Shown piece by piece: positions 1 to 10,831 of a stretch of 64,000 bases of DNA (position 1 is its first letter; every line of letters begins with the position of its first letter). The translations under genes were made by a program, and so were the position numbers. Location: the NCBI RefSeq assembly GCF_032118995.1, contig NC_092668.1, positions 14,859,501-14,923,500 of the forward strand. Direction: 5' to 3'. The notes beneath the pieces were generated by a model. It had not been told where the DNA came from, made no database searches, and saw only the letters and a list, made by a program, of their open reading frames with translations. The DNA comes from Asterias amurensis. Its lineage: Eukaryota > Echinodermata > Asteroidea > Forcipulatida > Asteriidae.

Positions 1-687
1 ATGGGTGTATTTTGTACAAGTTGGTTTGTGTAAATCATACTGCTAAGAAAAATATTCATTGTGCAATGGTAATAAAAATTTAAAATAGTTAAAAACTAAA
101 GCAAAAACAATCAAATTAAATATGCACTCTGCTGAGTCTGACTGAAACACTGCCCTTTAAGTTATACTCTTATTTGCCAAAGGGCATGTAGGGCCAATAT
201 TCAAAGGGAATCCAGAGTACTAAATTTGTGATTGGCAAGTGAAGCAACCCCACCCCAAACATAAAAGAGAGGTATAGATAATAAGATAGCAATAGCGCAC
301 AAACTTATTTATAATTTATTGACAACTGAACTAGCCACAGTGGCACTGAGTTAGCCTCCTTCTCAAGTTCTCCCTTGCGTTTGCCTCCTACCTCAATGAA
401 AATACTGATTGCAATGGCACTGGCAGTAACGAGTTTGGGCTGCAAACAACGCACGTTACTCATTAAGTGATCATGTAATGTTGATTGTGACTTGTGTTGT
501 TACGGTTGTGCTGTACACACTGGGACTCCCGTGGTGGGAGCAGAGTCGCACGACAGTTTCCTCAAAAGTCGCCAGAGTAAAACGTCTAGCAAATCTTCCT
601 TTTTAAATAACATATTCTTATAAAGAGATGTACATTATGTTATGCACTTTGTTATTTATATACACAATTCTGGATAAAAACTTACCT
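1..687. other. No gene identified; left window edge
   Basis: I see no convincing coding exon in this stretch. It is AT-rich at first and becomes CpG-containing around 430-590. A weak minus-strand open stretch at about 455-572 could follow the candidate first exon at 688-759 by splicing, but its acceptor has a poor pyrimidine tract. The region is best read as flanking or intronic DNA of a gene running off the left edge. Confidence 0.4.
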
Positions 688-759
688 TTACATGAGCTGT
701 TTTGAAGCGAAAACATTTGATTTTGAAGACGATGTTGACGACGTGTGAGCAGACGACAT
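688..759 (-). CDS. Possible first exon or short upstream ORF of a leftward gene
   Basis: On the minus strand an ATG at 759 in a good context (CAAAATGTCG) opens a Ser/Thr-rich 23-codon frame beginning MSSAHTSSTSSSKSN. It ends in TAA five bases before a strong donor (AAAG|GTAAGT, exon end at 686). The sequence just upstream on this strand (760-810) is CpG-bearing and contains ATGCGCAT, so it could be a promoter. Either this is an upstream ORF in a 5' UTR exon, or a weaker donor (GTAAAG) inside the ATG-TAA stretch is used and the frame continues to the left. I do not recognise the protein. The call rests only on the start context and the donor. Confidence 0.2.
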   Translation of the reverse strand: MSSAHTSSTSSSKSNVFASKQLM

Positions 760-1008
760 TTTGCTTTTTGTGTGGAGGGGAGGCTGAATGCGCATGTGCA
801 TATCTGTGGATGACACAAATGAAAGGGCGACCTCTATCTTCTAAGTCAATAACGCATTATTCCGTCAGTCTGAAACTAGTAGGGAAACCCCCGCGACTAT
901 AATTAATTCCATGGAATGTGGTTTTCGTTGTTTTTATAAAGAAGACTTGTGATGAAAATGTGGATCAAGGGACATCTAATAATACAGATAGATAATTACG
1001 GGGGGTAG

Positions 1009-1130
1009 GGTGGGGGGGGGGGGCTGACATCTCACTTCAAAACAAATCCTGCCCCTATAGTAAGCATAAGTTTTTGCTGGAAGTCTACCTCCCATGCATA
1101 CTTGCATAAGGGGGGGGGGGGGGGGGGGGG
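1009..1130 (+). repeat. Two poly-G tracts
   Basis: A run of about 12 G (ending at 1023) and a run of about 20 G (1111-1130) lie some 90 bp apart on the plus strand. They can form G-quadruplexes and are prone to length change. The exact length may also be a sequencing artefact. Confidence 0.6.
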
Positions 1131-1695
1131 CGTGATTAATTGTGTACGTGATCCGTCTTTGCGCATGAGCAGTTAGAAGGAGGTATAAACAGGGAAGATG
1201 CACACTGTCAAAATTTATATGTCGTCTGCTAATTTTCGTGTCCTACAAACTCCAAAATGCTTTCACTGAAAACGCTTTTTGATCACTGTTTGTTCATGAT
1301 AATATTGAGCATTGGCTTGTGTTTTCTCCATTTTTATAATAGCAAAACAAAATCTGCTTAGCAAAGAGCAAAAGGTGAGTGGCAACAGTGTAAACTTTAT
1401 AGAGCTTATGCTGGTTACCTGGGCCAAATTTCACAGAACTACTGCTTTCTAAGCAGATTAATTACGACCAAAGCAACTATTGTCTTTTATTCATTGTTTT
1501 GATTATGCCAACCCAAGGGTCCAATATAATAGAGCCGTTTATTAAGTAGAAAATATTACTTAAAAATGTTCTGCTACAAGCAAAAAGGAGCAAGATACAT
1601 TTTGACATCCTATTTTGGACGGTATTATCATAGATGTTTTGTGCTAAGCTACTTTTTGTGCTCACAAACAGCTATATTATGAAAGTGGGCCCCAT

Positions 1696-2054
1696 AAAGA
1701 CACTGGACACCTTTGGTAATTATTGTCAGACCAGTGTTCTCACTTGGTGTATCTCAACGTTGTATTTTGCATTAAATAATAAACATGTGAACATTTTGGC
1801 TCAATATTGGTCTTCGAAGTTGCGAGAGAATAAAGAAACACCCTTGTCGCACTGGTTATGTGCTTTTATATGCCTTGAATTCGAGACCTCAGCTGAGACC
1901 TCTTAATTCAAGTGCAAATTTTCCACTTTCTCAAAAACTATGTTACTTATAAGAGGGAGCCAGTTGTCACAATGTTTTATAGTACTATCAACAGCTATAA
2001 GTTGTGCTAACAATAATAATTTCGCGCAATTACCAATAGTATCCAGTGCTTTTA
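1696..2054 (+). mobile_element. MITE-like repeat family A, copy 1 (diverged)
   Basis: This copy starts with a version of AAAGGCAGTGGACACTATTG and ends with its inverted complement, AATAGTATCCAGTGCTTTT. Inside, a quasi-palindrome around GAGACCTCAGCTGAGACCTC matches the centre of the copies at 38142-38524 and 63456-63819. There is no coding capacity. The short terminal inverted repeats, ~360-bp length and multiple copies fit a non-autonomous DNA transposon. This is the most diverged of the three copies. Confidence 0.65.
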
Positions 2055-2647
2055 AGCATTACCATAATAAAACGAGCTCTCCTTATTATTGTCAAATCGT
2101 CATGAGACGGTTTTATTGTTTATCTGACAGAGTACTCCTATAATAAATTTGATTACCGAGACACTGTTGTTTTGATAGATGCTAACCATTTTATTAAAAA
2201 CTCATTCTGTAAACACAAAAATATATATTACACAATCTATATACTTAAATCAAAACTTTGAGCACTTTTGTGCAATAGGAAAATTTCATAAAACTTTCAA
2301 TCTCATAATAACATTCAGGGATGAGGGTCATCAACTTGAGCTGGACTTATTTTATAAGCCTTTTCGAAGGATGGCGGACGTGAGTACACTGTTTGGTTTT
2401 GGGGTGTATACATACAATACCCAAACCTTATAGTTTTGTTTTATTGTGTCCGTAAAAACAGTCTTAACTCACACAAAAGTCTGAAATTTCTTATCAATTC
2501 CTGTGTACACAACTTACACATGGTTTCAGATAATATTATAGCAACTGAAATTTGTGTAATGAGCCGAAATATCTCTTCAAGAATTTTGTTTCCAACAACT
2601 TCAATATATTTTGAATAATAATTGTGTAACATTTCTTCAAACGATGG

Positions 2648-5600
2648 CTATCTGTTTTTCATTTGCATTGATAGCTTTCCATAGTTTTCCAACTCGTTTG
2701 GCAACAACTGAGGCTGGTCATAGTGAGTCTCCATGACTACGGTAATGATCCAACTCGAATTCCAGTTCCTCGATGTATGTCCACTAGCATCCTAGAAAAC
2801 AAAACGAGAAAAGACACCACTGAGTTTATAAATCAACAAAACGTTACAAGGGCCATTATATGCACGCATATTTACAATTAAGCGAAAAGTTATTTATTTT
2901 CTTTATTCTCTTTTTTGGTATTTGGTTGCATTATCCCTCGTGCTTTGTATCCTTTGGAAAAGGCTCTCTCCAAATATTATATTTTATTATTATTATTATT
3001 ATTAGTTTTAACTGTAACAAAGGGCACAAATAATAATAAGTTATTTACCAACCTGTAAAGGGACGGGACAAACTTATGATAAGTTGTTCACAAACCTGTA
3101 AAGAGAAGATACAAAATTAGTAAGTTATTTACAAACCTGTAAAGAGAAGGGGAAAAATTAATAAATTATTTACAAATCTGTACGGAGAAGGGGAAAAATA
3201 ATAAGTTATTTACAAACCTGTACAGAGAAGGGGAAAAATTAAGAAGTTATTTACAAATCTGTACGGAGAAGGGGAAAAATAATAAGTTATTTACAAACCT
3301 GTACAGAGAAGGGAAAAATTAATAAGTTATTTACAAACCTGTACAGAGAAGGGAAAATTAATAAGTTATTTACAAACCTGTACAGAGAAGGGGAAAAATT
3401 AATAAGTTATTTACAAACCTGTACAGAGAAGGGGGAAAATTAATAAGTTATTTACAAACCTGTACAGAGAAGGGAAAAAATTAATAAGTTATTTACAAAC
3501 CTGTACAGAGAAGGGAAAAAATTAATAAGTTATTTACAAACCTGTACAGAGAAGGGGAAAAATTAATAAGTTATTTACAAACCTGTACAGAGAAGGGGAA
3601 AAATTAATAAGTTATATACAAATCTGTACGGAGAAGGAGAAAAAATAATAAGTTATTTACAAACCTGTACAGAGAAGGGGAAAAATTAATAAGTTATTTA
3701 CAAACCTGTACAGAGAAGGGGAAAATTAATAAGTTATTTACAAACCTGTACAGAGAAGGGGAAAAATTAATAAGTTATTTACAAACCTGTACAGAGAAGG
3801 GGAAAAATTAATAAATTATTTACAAATCTGTACGGAGAAGGGGAAAAATAATAAGTTATTTACAAACCTGTACAGAGAAGGGGAAAAATTAATAAGGTAT
3901 TTACAAACCTGTACAGAGAAGGGGAAAAATTGATAAGTTATTTACAACCCTGTACAGAGAAGGGGAAAAATTAATAAGTTATTTACAAACCTGTAGAGAG
4001 GTGGAAAAATTAATTAGTTATTTACAAACCTGTACAGAGAAGGGAAAAATTAATAAGTTATTTACAAACCTGTACAGAGAAGGGGAAAAATTAATAAGTT
4101 ATTTACAAACCTGTACAGAGAAGGGAAAAAAATAATAAGTTATTTACAAACCTGTACAGAGAAGGGGAAAAATTAATAAGTTATTAACAAACCTGTACAG
4201 AGAAGGGGAAAAATTAATAAGTTATATACAAATCTGTACGGAGAAGGAGAAAAAATAATAAGTTATTTACAAACCTGTACAGAGAAGGGGAAAAATTAAT
4301 AAGTTATTTACAAACCTGTACAGAGAAGGGGAAAATTAATAAGTTATTTACAAACCTGTACAGAGAAGGGGAAAAATTAATAAGTTATTTACAAACCTGT
4401 ACAGAGAAGGGGAAAAATAAGTTATATACAAATCTGTACGGAGAAGGGGAAAAATTAATAAGGTATTTACAAACCTGTACAGAGAAGGGGAAAAATTGAT
4501 AAGTTATTTACAAACCTGTACAGAGAAGGGGAAAAATAATAAGTTATTTACAAACCTGTACAGAGAAGGGGAAAAATTAATAAAGTATTTACAAACCTGT
4601 ACAGAGAAGGGGAAAAATTAATAAGTTATTTACAAACCTGTACAGAGAAGGGGAAAAATTAATAAGTTATATACAAATCTGTACGGAGAAGGGGAAAAAT
4701 TAAGAAGTTATTTACAAATCTGTACGGAGAAGGGGAAAAATAATAAGTTATTTACAAACCTGTACAGAGAAGGGAAAAATTAATAAGTTATTTACAAACC
4801 TGTACAGAGAAGGGAAAAAATTAATAAGTTATTTACAAACCTGTACAGAGAAGGGGAAAAATTAATAAGTTATTTACCAACCTGTACAGAGAAGGGGGAA
4901 AATTAATAAGTTATTTACAAATCTGTACGGAGAAGGGGAAAAATAATAAGTTATTTACAAACCTGTACAGAGAAGGGAAAAAATTAATAAGTTATTTACA
5001 AACCTGTACAGAGAAGAGAAAATTAATAATTTATTTACAAATCTGTACGGAGAAGGGGAAAAATAATAAGTTATTTACAAACCTGTACAGAGAGGGGGAA
5101 AAATTAATAAGTTATATACAAATCTGTACAGAGAAGGGGAAAAATAATAAGTTATTTACAAACCTGTACAGAGAAGGGGGAAAATTAATAAGTTATTTAC
5201 AAACCTGTACGGAGAAGGAGAAAAACTAATAAGTTATTTACAAACCTGTACGGAGAAGGGGAAAAATAATAAGTTATTTACAAACCTGTACAGAGGGGGG
5301 AAAAATTAATAAGTTATTTACAAACCTGTAGAGAGGTGGAAAAATTAATAAGTTATTTACAAACCTGTACAGAGAAGGGAAAAATTAATAAGTTATTTAC
5401 AAACCTGTACAGAGAAGGGGAAAAATTAATAAGTTATTTACAAACCTGTACAGAGAAGGGAAAAAATTAATAAGTTATTTACAAACCTGTACAGAGAAGG
5501 GGAAAAATTAATAAGTTATTTACAAACCTGTACAGAGAAGGGGAAAAATTAATAAGTTATATACAAATCTGTACGGAGAAGGAGAAAAAATAATAAGTTA

Positions 5601-8336
5601 TTTACAAACCTGTACAGAGAAGGGGAAACATTAATAAGTTATTTACAAACCTGTACAGAGAAGGGGAAAATTAATAAGTTATTTACAAACCTGTACAGAG
5701 AAGGGGAAAAATTAATAAGTTATTTACAAACCTGTACAGAGAAGGAGAAAAATAAGTTATATACAAATCTGTACGGAGAAGGGGAAAAATTAATAAGGTA
5801 TTTACAAACCTGTACAGAGAAGGGGAAAAATTGATAAGTTATTTACAAACCTGTACAGAGAAGGGGAAAATTAATAAGTTATTTACAAACCTGTACAGAG
5901 AAGGGGAAAAATTAATAAGTTATTTACAAACCTGTACAGAGAAGGGGAAAATTAATAAGTTATTTACAAACCTGTACAGAGAAGGGGGAAAATTAGTAAG
6001 TTATTTTCAAACCTGCACGGAGAAGGGGAAAAATAATAAGTTATTTACAAACCTGTACAGAGAAGGGGAAAAATTAATAAGTTATTTACAAACCTGTACA
6101 GAGAAGGGGAAAAATTAATAAGTTATTTACAAACCTGTACAGAGAAGGGGAAAAATTAATAAGTTATATACAAATCTGTACGGAGAAGGGGAAAAATTAA
6201 GAAGTTATTTACAAATCTGTACGGAGAAGGGGAAAAATAATAAGTTATTTACAAACCTGTACAGAGAAGGGAAAAATTAATAAGTTATTTACAAACCTGT
6301 ACAGAGAAGGGAAAAAATTAATAAGTTATTTACAAACCTGTACAGAGAAGGGGAAAAATTAATAAGTTATTTACCAACCTGTACAGAGAAGGGAGAAAAT
6401 TAATAAGTTATTTACAAATCTGTACGGAGAAGGGGAAAAATAATAAGTTATTTACAAACCTGTACAGAGAAGGGAAAAAATTAATAAGTTATTTACAAAC
6501 CTGTACAGAGAAGGGGAAAAATTAATAAGTTATTTACAAATCTGTACGGAGAAGGGGAAAATAATAAGTTATTTACAAACCTGTACAGAGAGGGGGAAAA
6601 ATTAATAAGTTATATACAAATCTGTACGGAGAAGGGGAAAAATAATAAGTTATTTACAAACCTGTACAGAGAAGGGGGAAAATAATAAGTTATTTACAAA
6701 CCTGTACAGAGAAGGGGAAAAATTAATAAGTTATTAACAAACCTGTACAGAGAAGGGGAAAAATTAATACGTTATTTACAAACATGTAAAGAGAAGGGAC
6801 AAAATTATGATAAGTTATTTACAAACCTGTACAGAGAAGGGGAAAAATTAATAAGTTATTTACAAACCTGTACAGAGAAGGGGAAAAACTAATAAGTTAT
6901 TTACAAACCTGTAAACAGAAGCGACAAAAATAATAAGTTATTTACAAACCTGTACAGAGAAGGGGAAAAATAATAAGTTATTTACAAATCTGTACGGAGA
7001 AGGGGAAAAATAATAAGTTATTTACAAACCTGTACAGAGAAGGGAAAAATTAATACGTTATTTACAAACCTGTACAGAGAAGGGGAAAAATTAATAAGTT
7101 ATATACAAATCTGTACGGAGAAGGGGAAAAATAATAAGTTATTTACAAACCTGTACAGAGAAGGGGGAAAATTAATAAGTTATTTACAAACCTGTACAGA
7201 GAAGGGGAAAAATTAATAAGTTATTTACAAACCTGTACAGAGAAGGGGAAAAATTAATAAGTTATTTACAAATCTGTACAGAGAAGGGGAAAAATTAATA
7301 AGTTATTTACAAACCTGTACAGAGAAGGGGAAAAATTAATAAGTTATTTACAAACCTGTACAGAGAAGGGGAAAAATTAGTAAGTTATTTACCAACCTGT
7401 ACAGAGAAGGGGGAAAATTAATAAGTTATTTACAAACCTGTACAGAGAAGGGGAAAAATTAATAAGTTATTAAAACCTGTAAAGAGAAAAGACAGAATTA
7501 GTAAGTTATTTACAAACCTGTACAGAGAAGGGGAAAATTAAAGTTATTTACAAACCTGTAAAGAAAAGAGACAAAAATAATAAGTTATTTACAAACCTGT
7601 ACAGAGAAGGGGAAAAATTAATAAGTTATTTACAAACCTGTACAGAGAAGGGGAAAAATAATAAGTTATTTACAAACCTGTACAGAGAAGGGGAAAAATT
7701 AATAAGTTATTTTCAAACCTGTACAGAGAAGGGGAAAAATTAATAAGTTATTTACAAACCTGTACAGAGAAGGGGAAAAATTAATAAGTTATTTACAAAC
7801 CTGTAAAGAGAATGAAAAAAAAAATAAGTTATTAACAAACCTGTACAGAGAAGGAAACAAATTAATTAGTTTTTTTCAAACCGGTAAAGAGAAGGGACAA
7901 AATTATGATAAGTTATTTACAAACCGGTAAAGAGAAGGGACAAAATTATGATAAGTTATTTACAAACCGGTAAAGAGAAGGGACAAAATTATGATAAGTT
8001 AACTACAAACCTGTAAAGAGAAGGGGAAAAAACTGGTTAATAAACTTGCAAAAATACCTTATAAGTTGATTACAAACCTGTACAGAGAAGGGGAAAATAA
8101 TAAGTTATTTACACATTGTGCAGTTTTGGGCGTTTCAAAATGGCGTCCGTGGTGAATTCAATGAACGCACTCACGTGTGTCCAGTCAGCGGCTGTACGGT
8201 GATCATGCGGTCTGAGGCCCACATTGCAAACACGCAAACATAAAACATAAACGTATCAGGAAATGCATATTCTCAATATATAACCATATAAAACATACCT
8301 TAGTATCTGCGGCCAGCCTCTGTCGAACAGCCACAT
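2648..8336 (-). CDS. Candidate three-exon gene for a 72-aa protein of unknown function
   Basis: Coding exons on the minus strand: 8336-8299, 8211-8175 and 2791-2648. Splice sites are good (AAG|GTATGT, CCTCAG|A, CAC|GTGAGT, TTTCTAG|G) and the phases agree (38 + 37 + 144 = 219 nt, 73 codons with stop). The frame starts MWLFDRGWPQ after an in-frame TAA and ends GKLSMQMKNR. The middle is rich in Asp, His, Arg and Trp (RPHDHRTAADWTH, then NWNSSWIITVVMETHYD). There is no signal peptide or membrane segment. The exons are more GC-rich than their surroundings. I do not recognise the family. An alternative reading of exon 1 in another frame (QNVSFKPIHRIHV) is open but does not continue into exon 2. The 5.4-kb second intron is almost all satellite. 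A possible AATAAA lies on this strand at 2445-2440. Confidence 0.45.
3029..8113. repeat. 5-kb tandem satellite array, ~41-bp unit
   Basis: About 120 head-to-tail copies of a unit of ~41 bp (range about 36-42). The core reads AAGTTATTTACAAACCTGTA then CAGAGAAGGGGAAAAATTAAT. Two main variants are interleaved: CCTGTACAGAG and TCTGTACGGAG, the second often with TTATATAC. The edges (before 3130 and after 7790) carry more diverged units with TGTAAAGAG, as expected for an array homogenised from its middle. Blocks of several units recur in the same order about 1.33 kb apart (for example around 3995 and 5329, and 4217 and 5549) and about 1.5 kb apart (around 4700 and 6195, and 5090 and 6590), showing higher-order duplication. 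The array lies within the second intron of the candidate small gene. Confidence 0.97.
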
Positions 8337-8377
8337 TTACATGAATCCTATGGATGGGCTTGAAGGAGACATTTTGC

Positions 8378-10616
8378 CTGAAGTTTACAGACTAAAGAAT
8401 TTCAACCAAGATCCAAAATTTCCCTCTTTTACCTTACCTACCTATAACTGAACTACAGAGGGCGCAATCCATTAAAAATAATTAAAAACGGGTGGCACTT
8501 GAGTCACACACCAAAACAAACAAACTTTATTTTCATGACTTTTGTGATAATATTTATGGGCAGTTTCCTGAGTAAGTCATGAAAACATTTTAACTTTAAA
8601 AAAACCTTAATTTGTTTAGTTTGAAGCCTAAATTTAATGTACCAATTTGAAATAAGACGTCTTACAAGTCACAATGTCAAATTAATTTTCTTATTGCGTG
8701 TTCAACTTCTCCTTGCTCAAGCTGTTGTTTATAAAAAGAAAAAGCAGGACTTACTTAACCTCATGTGTTTTTCCATTTTGGAAATTGTCAGAGAAAAAAA
8801 AAGAAAGAAAGACAATGCTTGGCTGGGCACATTTAATGAGAAAAACAAACCGGCCTAAAATCAGGGGTAATTTATATTTTGAGTAACTCTCAAGTTGAAA
8901 CTTGTTTCCAAGTACATGTAGTTATTTTATTATCATTAGCAACCTTCACAGTCAATAAAATGTTTGTCTGACAAATTACAATTATATCATAAAAAACAAA
9001 CTGCTTTAATGTCCACACTTTCATTACAATCCATTTTAGGAATATCTTTTATTTCCACGGATACCACAGATAAATTTGCCTTTTGTTTTACTCTATGCTT
9101 TTTGTACACATATTTACATTTTATGATGTCGGACAAAAAACCATAAAACGTTTTAGTGTCCCATAGAATCATGATAGACATTGAGAATGCATTTATGTTT
9201 GCACTTGTTCAAAAGTAAACAGTTTGAATGCAAGTTCTTATTTGATTTACCATTAAAAACACAGTTATTGACAAACATTAAGAACATGAAATCAATAATT
9301 ATTAATTTTTACGCCAAGTTTCTTTGAAGTGTGTCACTTTGGAAGAGAGGGGTTAAACGAACAAGTATTTGGGTAAGAACTTGGCAGTTTAGGTTTTCAC
9401 AGTATAAGCTTTTACAGTTCTTGGTTACCATGACAATTTGAATCGTTAAAAAGGTTACACATAAATGAGACATAAACAAAAGGCAACAACAACAACATTC
9501 CATCCAAATTTATAGGCAAGTAAAACAAGACGCTTATTTAAAAATAAAACTTTTGGACCCTATTCTATGCTTGCACGTTTTTAACAATGGACAATGTGGT
9601 TGACTAAACACTAACAAGCTTCACTGAAAATTTGATTAACTTCTTTTTCCTTCAAAGGTGAACATTTGTTCTGAATAAAGTTGAAGCGGTTTACTGAACA
9701 TTAAATAAACAGAAAATCCCCCAGAGGTGGATACCGATCATGACAATGTCGAGGAACATTCATCACTGAACCAAGGAAGTGATCCGCTTAAAAATACAAA
9801 AAAATTAATAAATAAATAAATCAAAAAGCACAGACATTGGTGTTTAAAAGTACGCCAACTTTCTTTCCTTTACGTAAACAATTTTGAGTTTATCTTCGCT
9901 AGCATAGAAAAAAGACTTGAAGCAAAATTGCTGTGTGCTTTATAAATATTTATTCTCCTTTAATGAAGTCTAGTAACAAATTCAAATGGATTCATTTCAT
10001 ACTTTCCTTTTTACAATTAACAGTGATTTGAAGTTTATTTGCAATTTATTTATTTCTCTAACATTATGTTTTCAGCACCTTTGGCAAATTGTTACTGAAC
10101 TTCAAAGGTATGCATTGTTCTTGACTTGGAGAAACCATCTCTACCCATCTCAGACCTAGATTTTATATAATAACCAGATAAATATATTTGTATGATATCA
10201 AAGTGTTCATTATTTAACCTTCCAGACCTTAGAGGCACTTTTAACCTCAACGTCAGTGAGTGATTTACTAGGATTCTGCCACTTTTACAAAACCCGTTGC
10301 TATACAATATAGCTCAACATCCAAACTGTTGGTTTGCTTGATTCCATATCATGCATAATCATGTCAGTGGTGTGGACCTCAGTTCAACAGAATCAAACAA
10401 AACATTCAGTTGATGGGTGTGGGGCATTTTGGGTAAAAGCAACAGTGTTTTTCAAAGCTTTTTTTCATTTTTCCATTAAAAAAAGCTAAGGCATATAGAA
10501 TGGAAGAATTGCAACAGAGAATGTACGAATTTGACACCAAAAACACTAAAAGATAGTTACGTTAAAAAATATTTGGCTCTTAACAGGGACTTTACAATAA
10601 GCTTACAATATACTGA
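8378..10616. other. No gene identified; possible SEC31 3' UTR and intergenic DNA
   Basis: AT-rich DNA between the candidate small gene and SEC31. No exon-like frame with splice sites is visible on either strand. Part of the right side is probably SEC31 3' untranslated sequence, since SEC31 is transcribed leftwards and ends at 10832, but I cannot place its polyadenylation site. Confidence 0.45.
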
Positions 10617-10829
10617 CCAATCAAACCTTTAAGATTGGATCACATGGTCGAAATCAACCAAATCGGCTGACGTATTTAATGAGGTTTTCTGGTGATAAAC
10701 CAATCAGAAAAGATCACATGATCCTCAGTAACCAATCAGGTTCATCTATCGATTAAAGTTCCCATGTGATCATGTCACATGGTATGCTTGAACCAATTGG
10801 AATCAGTCACATGGTACAAATAGACCAAT
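10617..10829. promoter_or_regulatory. Cluster of alternating CCAAT and TCACATG motifs
   Basis: In 213 bp there are at least six CCAAT or ATTGG boxes (near 10617, 10634, 10700, 10732, 10793 and 10825) and five TCACATG or CATGTGA motifs (near 10640, 10714, 10763, 10775 and 10807). They alternate at roughly 30-50 bp. CCAAT is the NF-Y site; TCACATG is the M-box type E-box bound by MITF/TFE/USF factors. The cluster begins right after the SEC31 stop codon, so it lies in its 3' UTR or just beyond. It may be an enhancer or only a degenerate tandem repeat; the sequence does not decide. Confidence 0.4.
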
Positions 10830-10831
10830 GA

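Noticed and set aside
5831-6118. 95-codon repetitive frame inside the satellite array
   Set aside because: It is a chance open run where a few unit-length variants keep the frame; neighbouring units close it. No start context or conservation.
3029-8113. CRISPR-like array of regular repeats
   Set aside because: There are no unique spacers; the units are contiguous head-to-tail copies in a eukaryotic genome, so it is a satellite.
8140-8199. Plus-strand ATG frame starting MASVVNSMNALTC
   Set aside because: The start context is good, but the frame is short, no fitting downstream plus-strand exon was found, and it is antisense to a better minus-strand exon.
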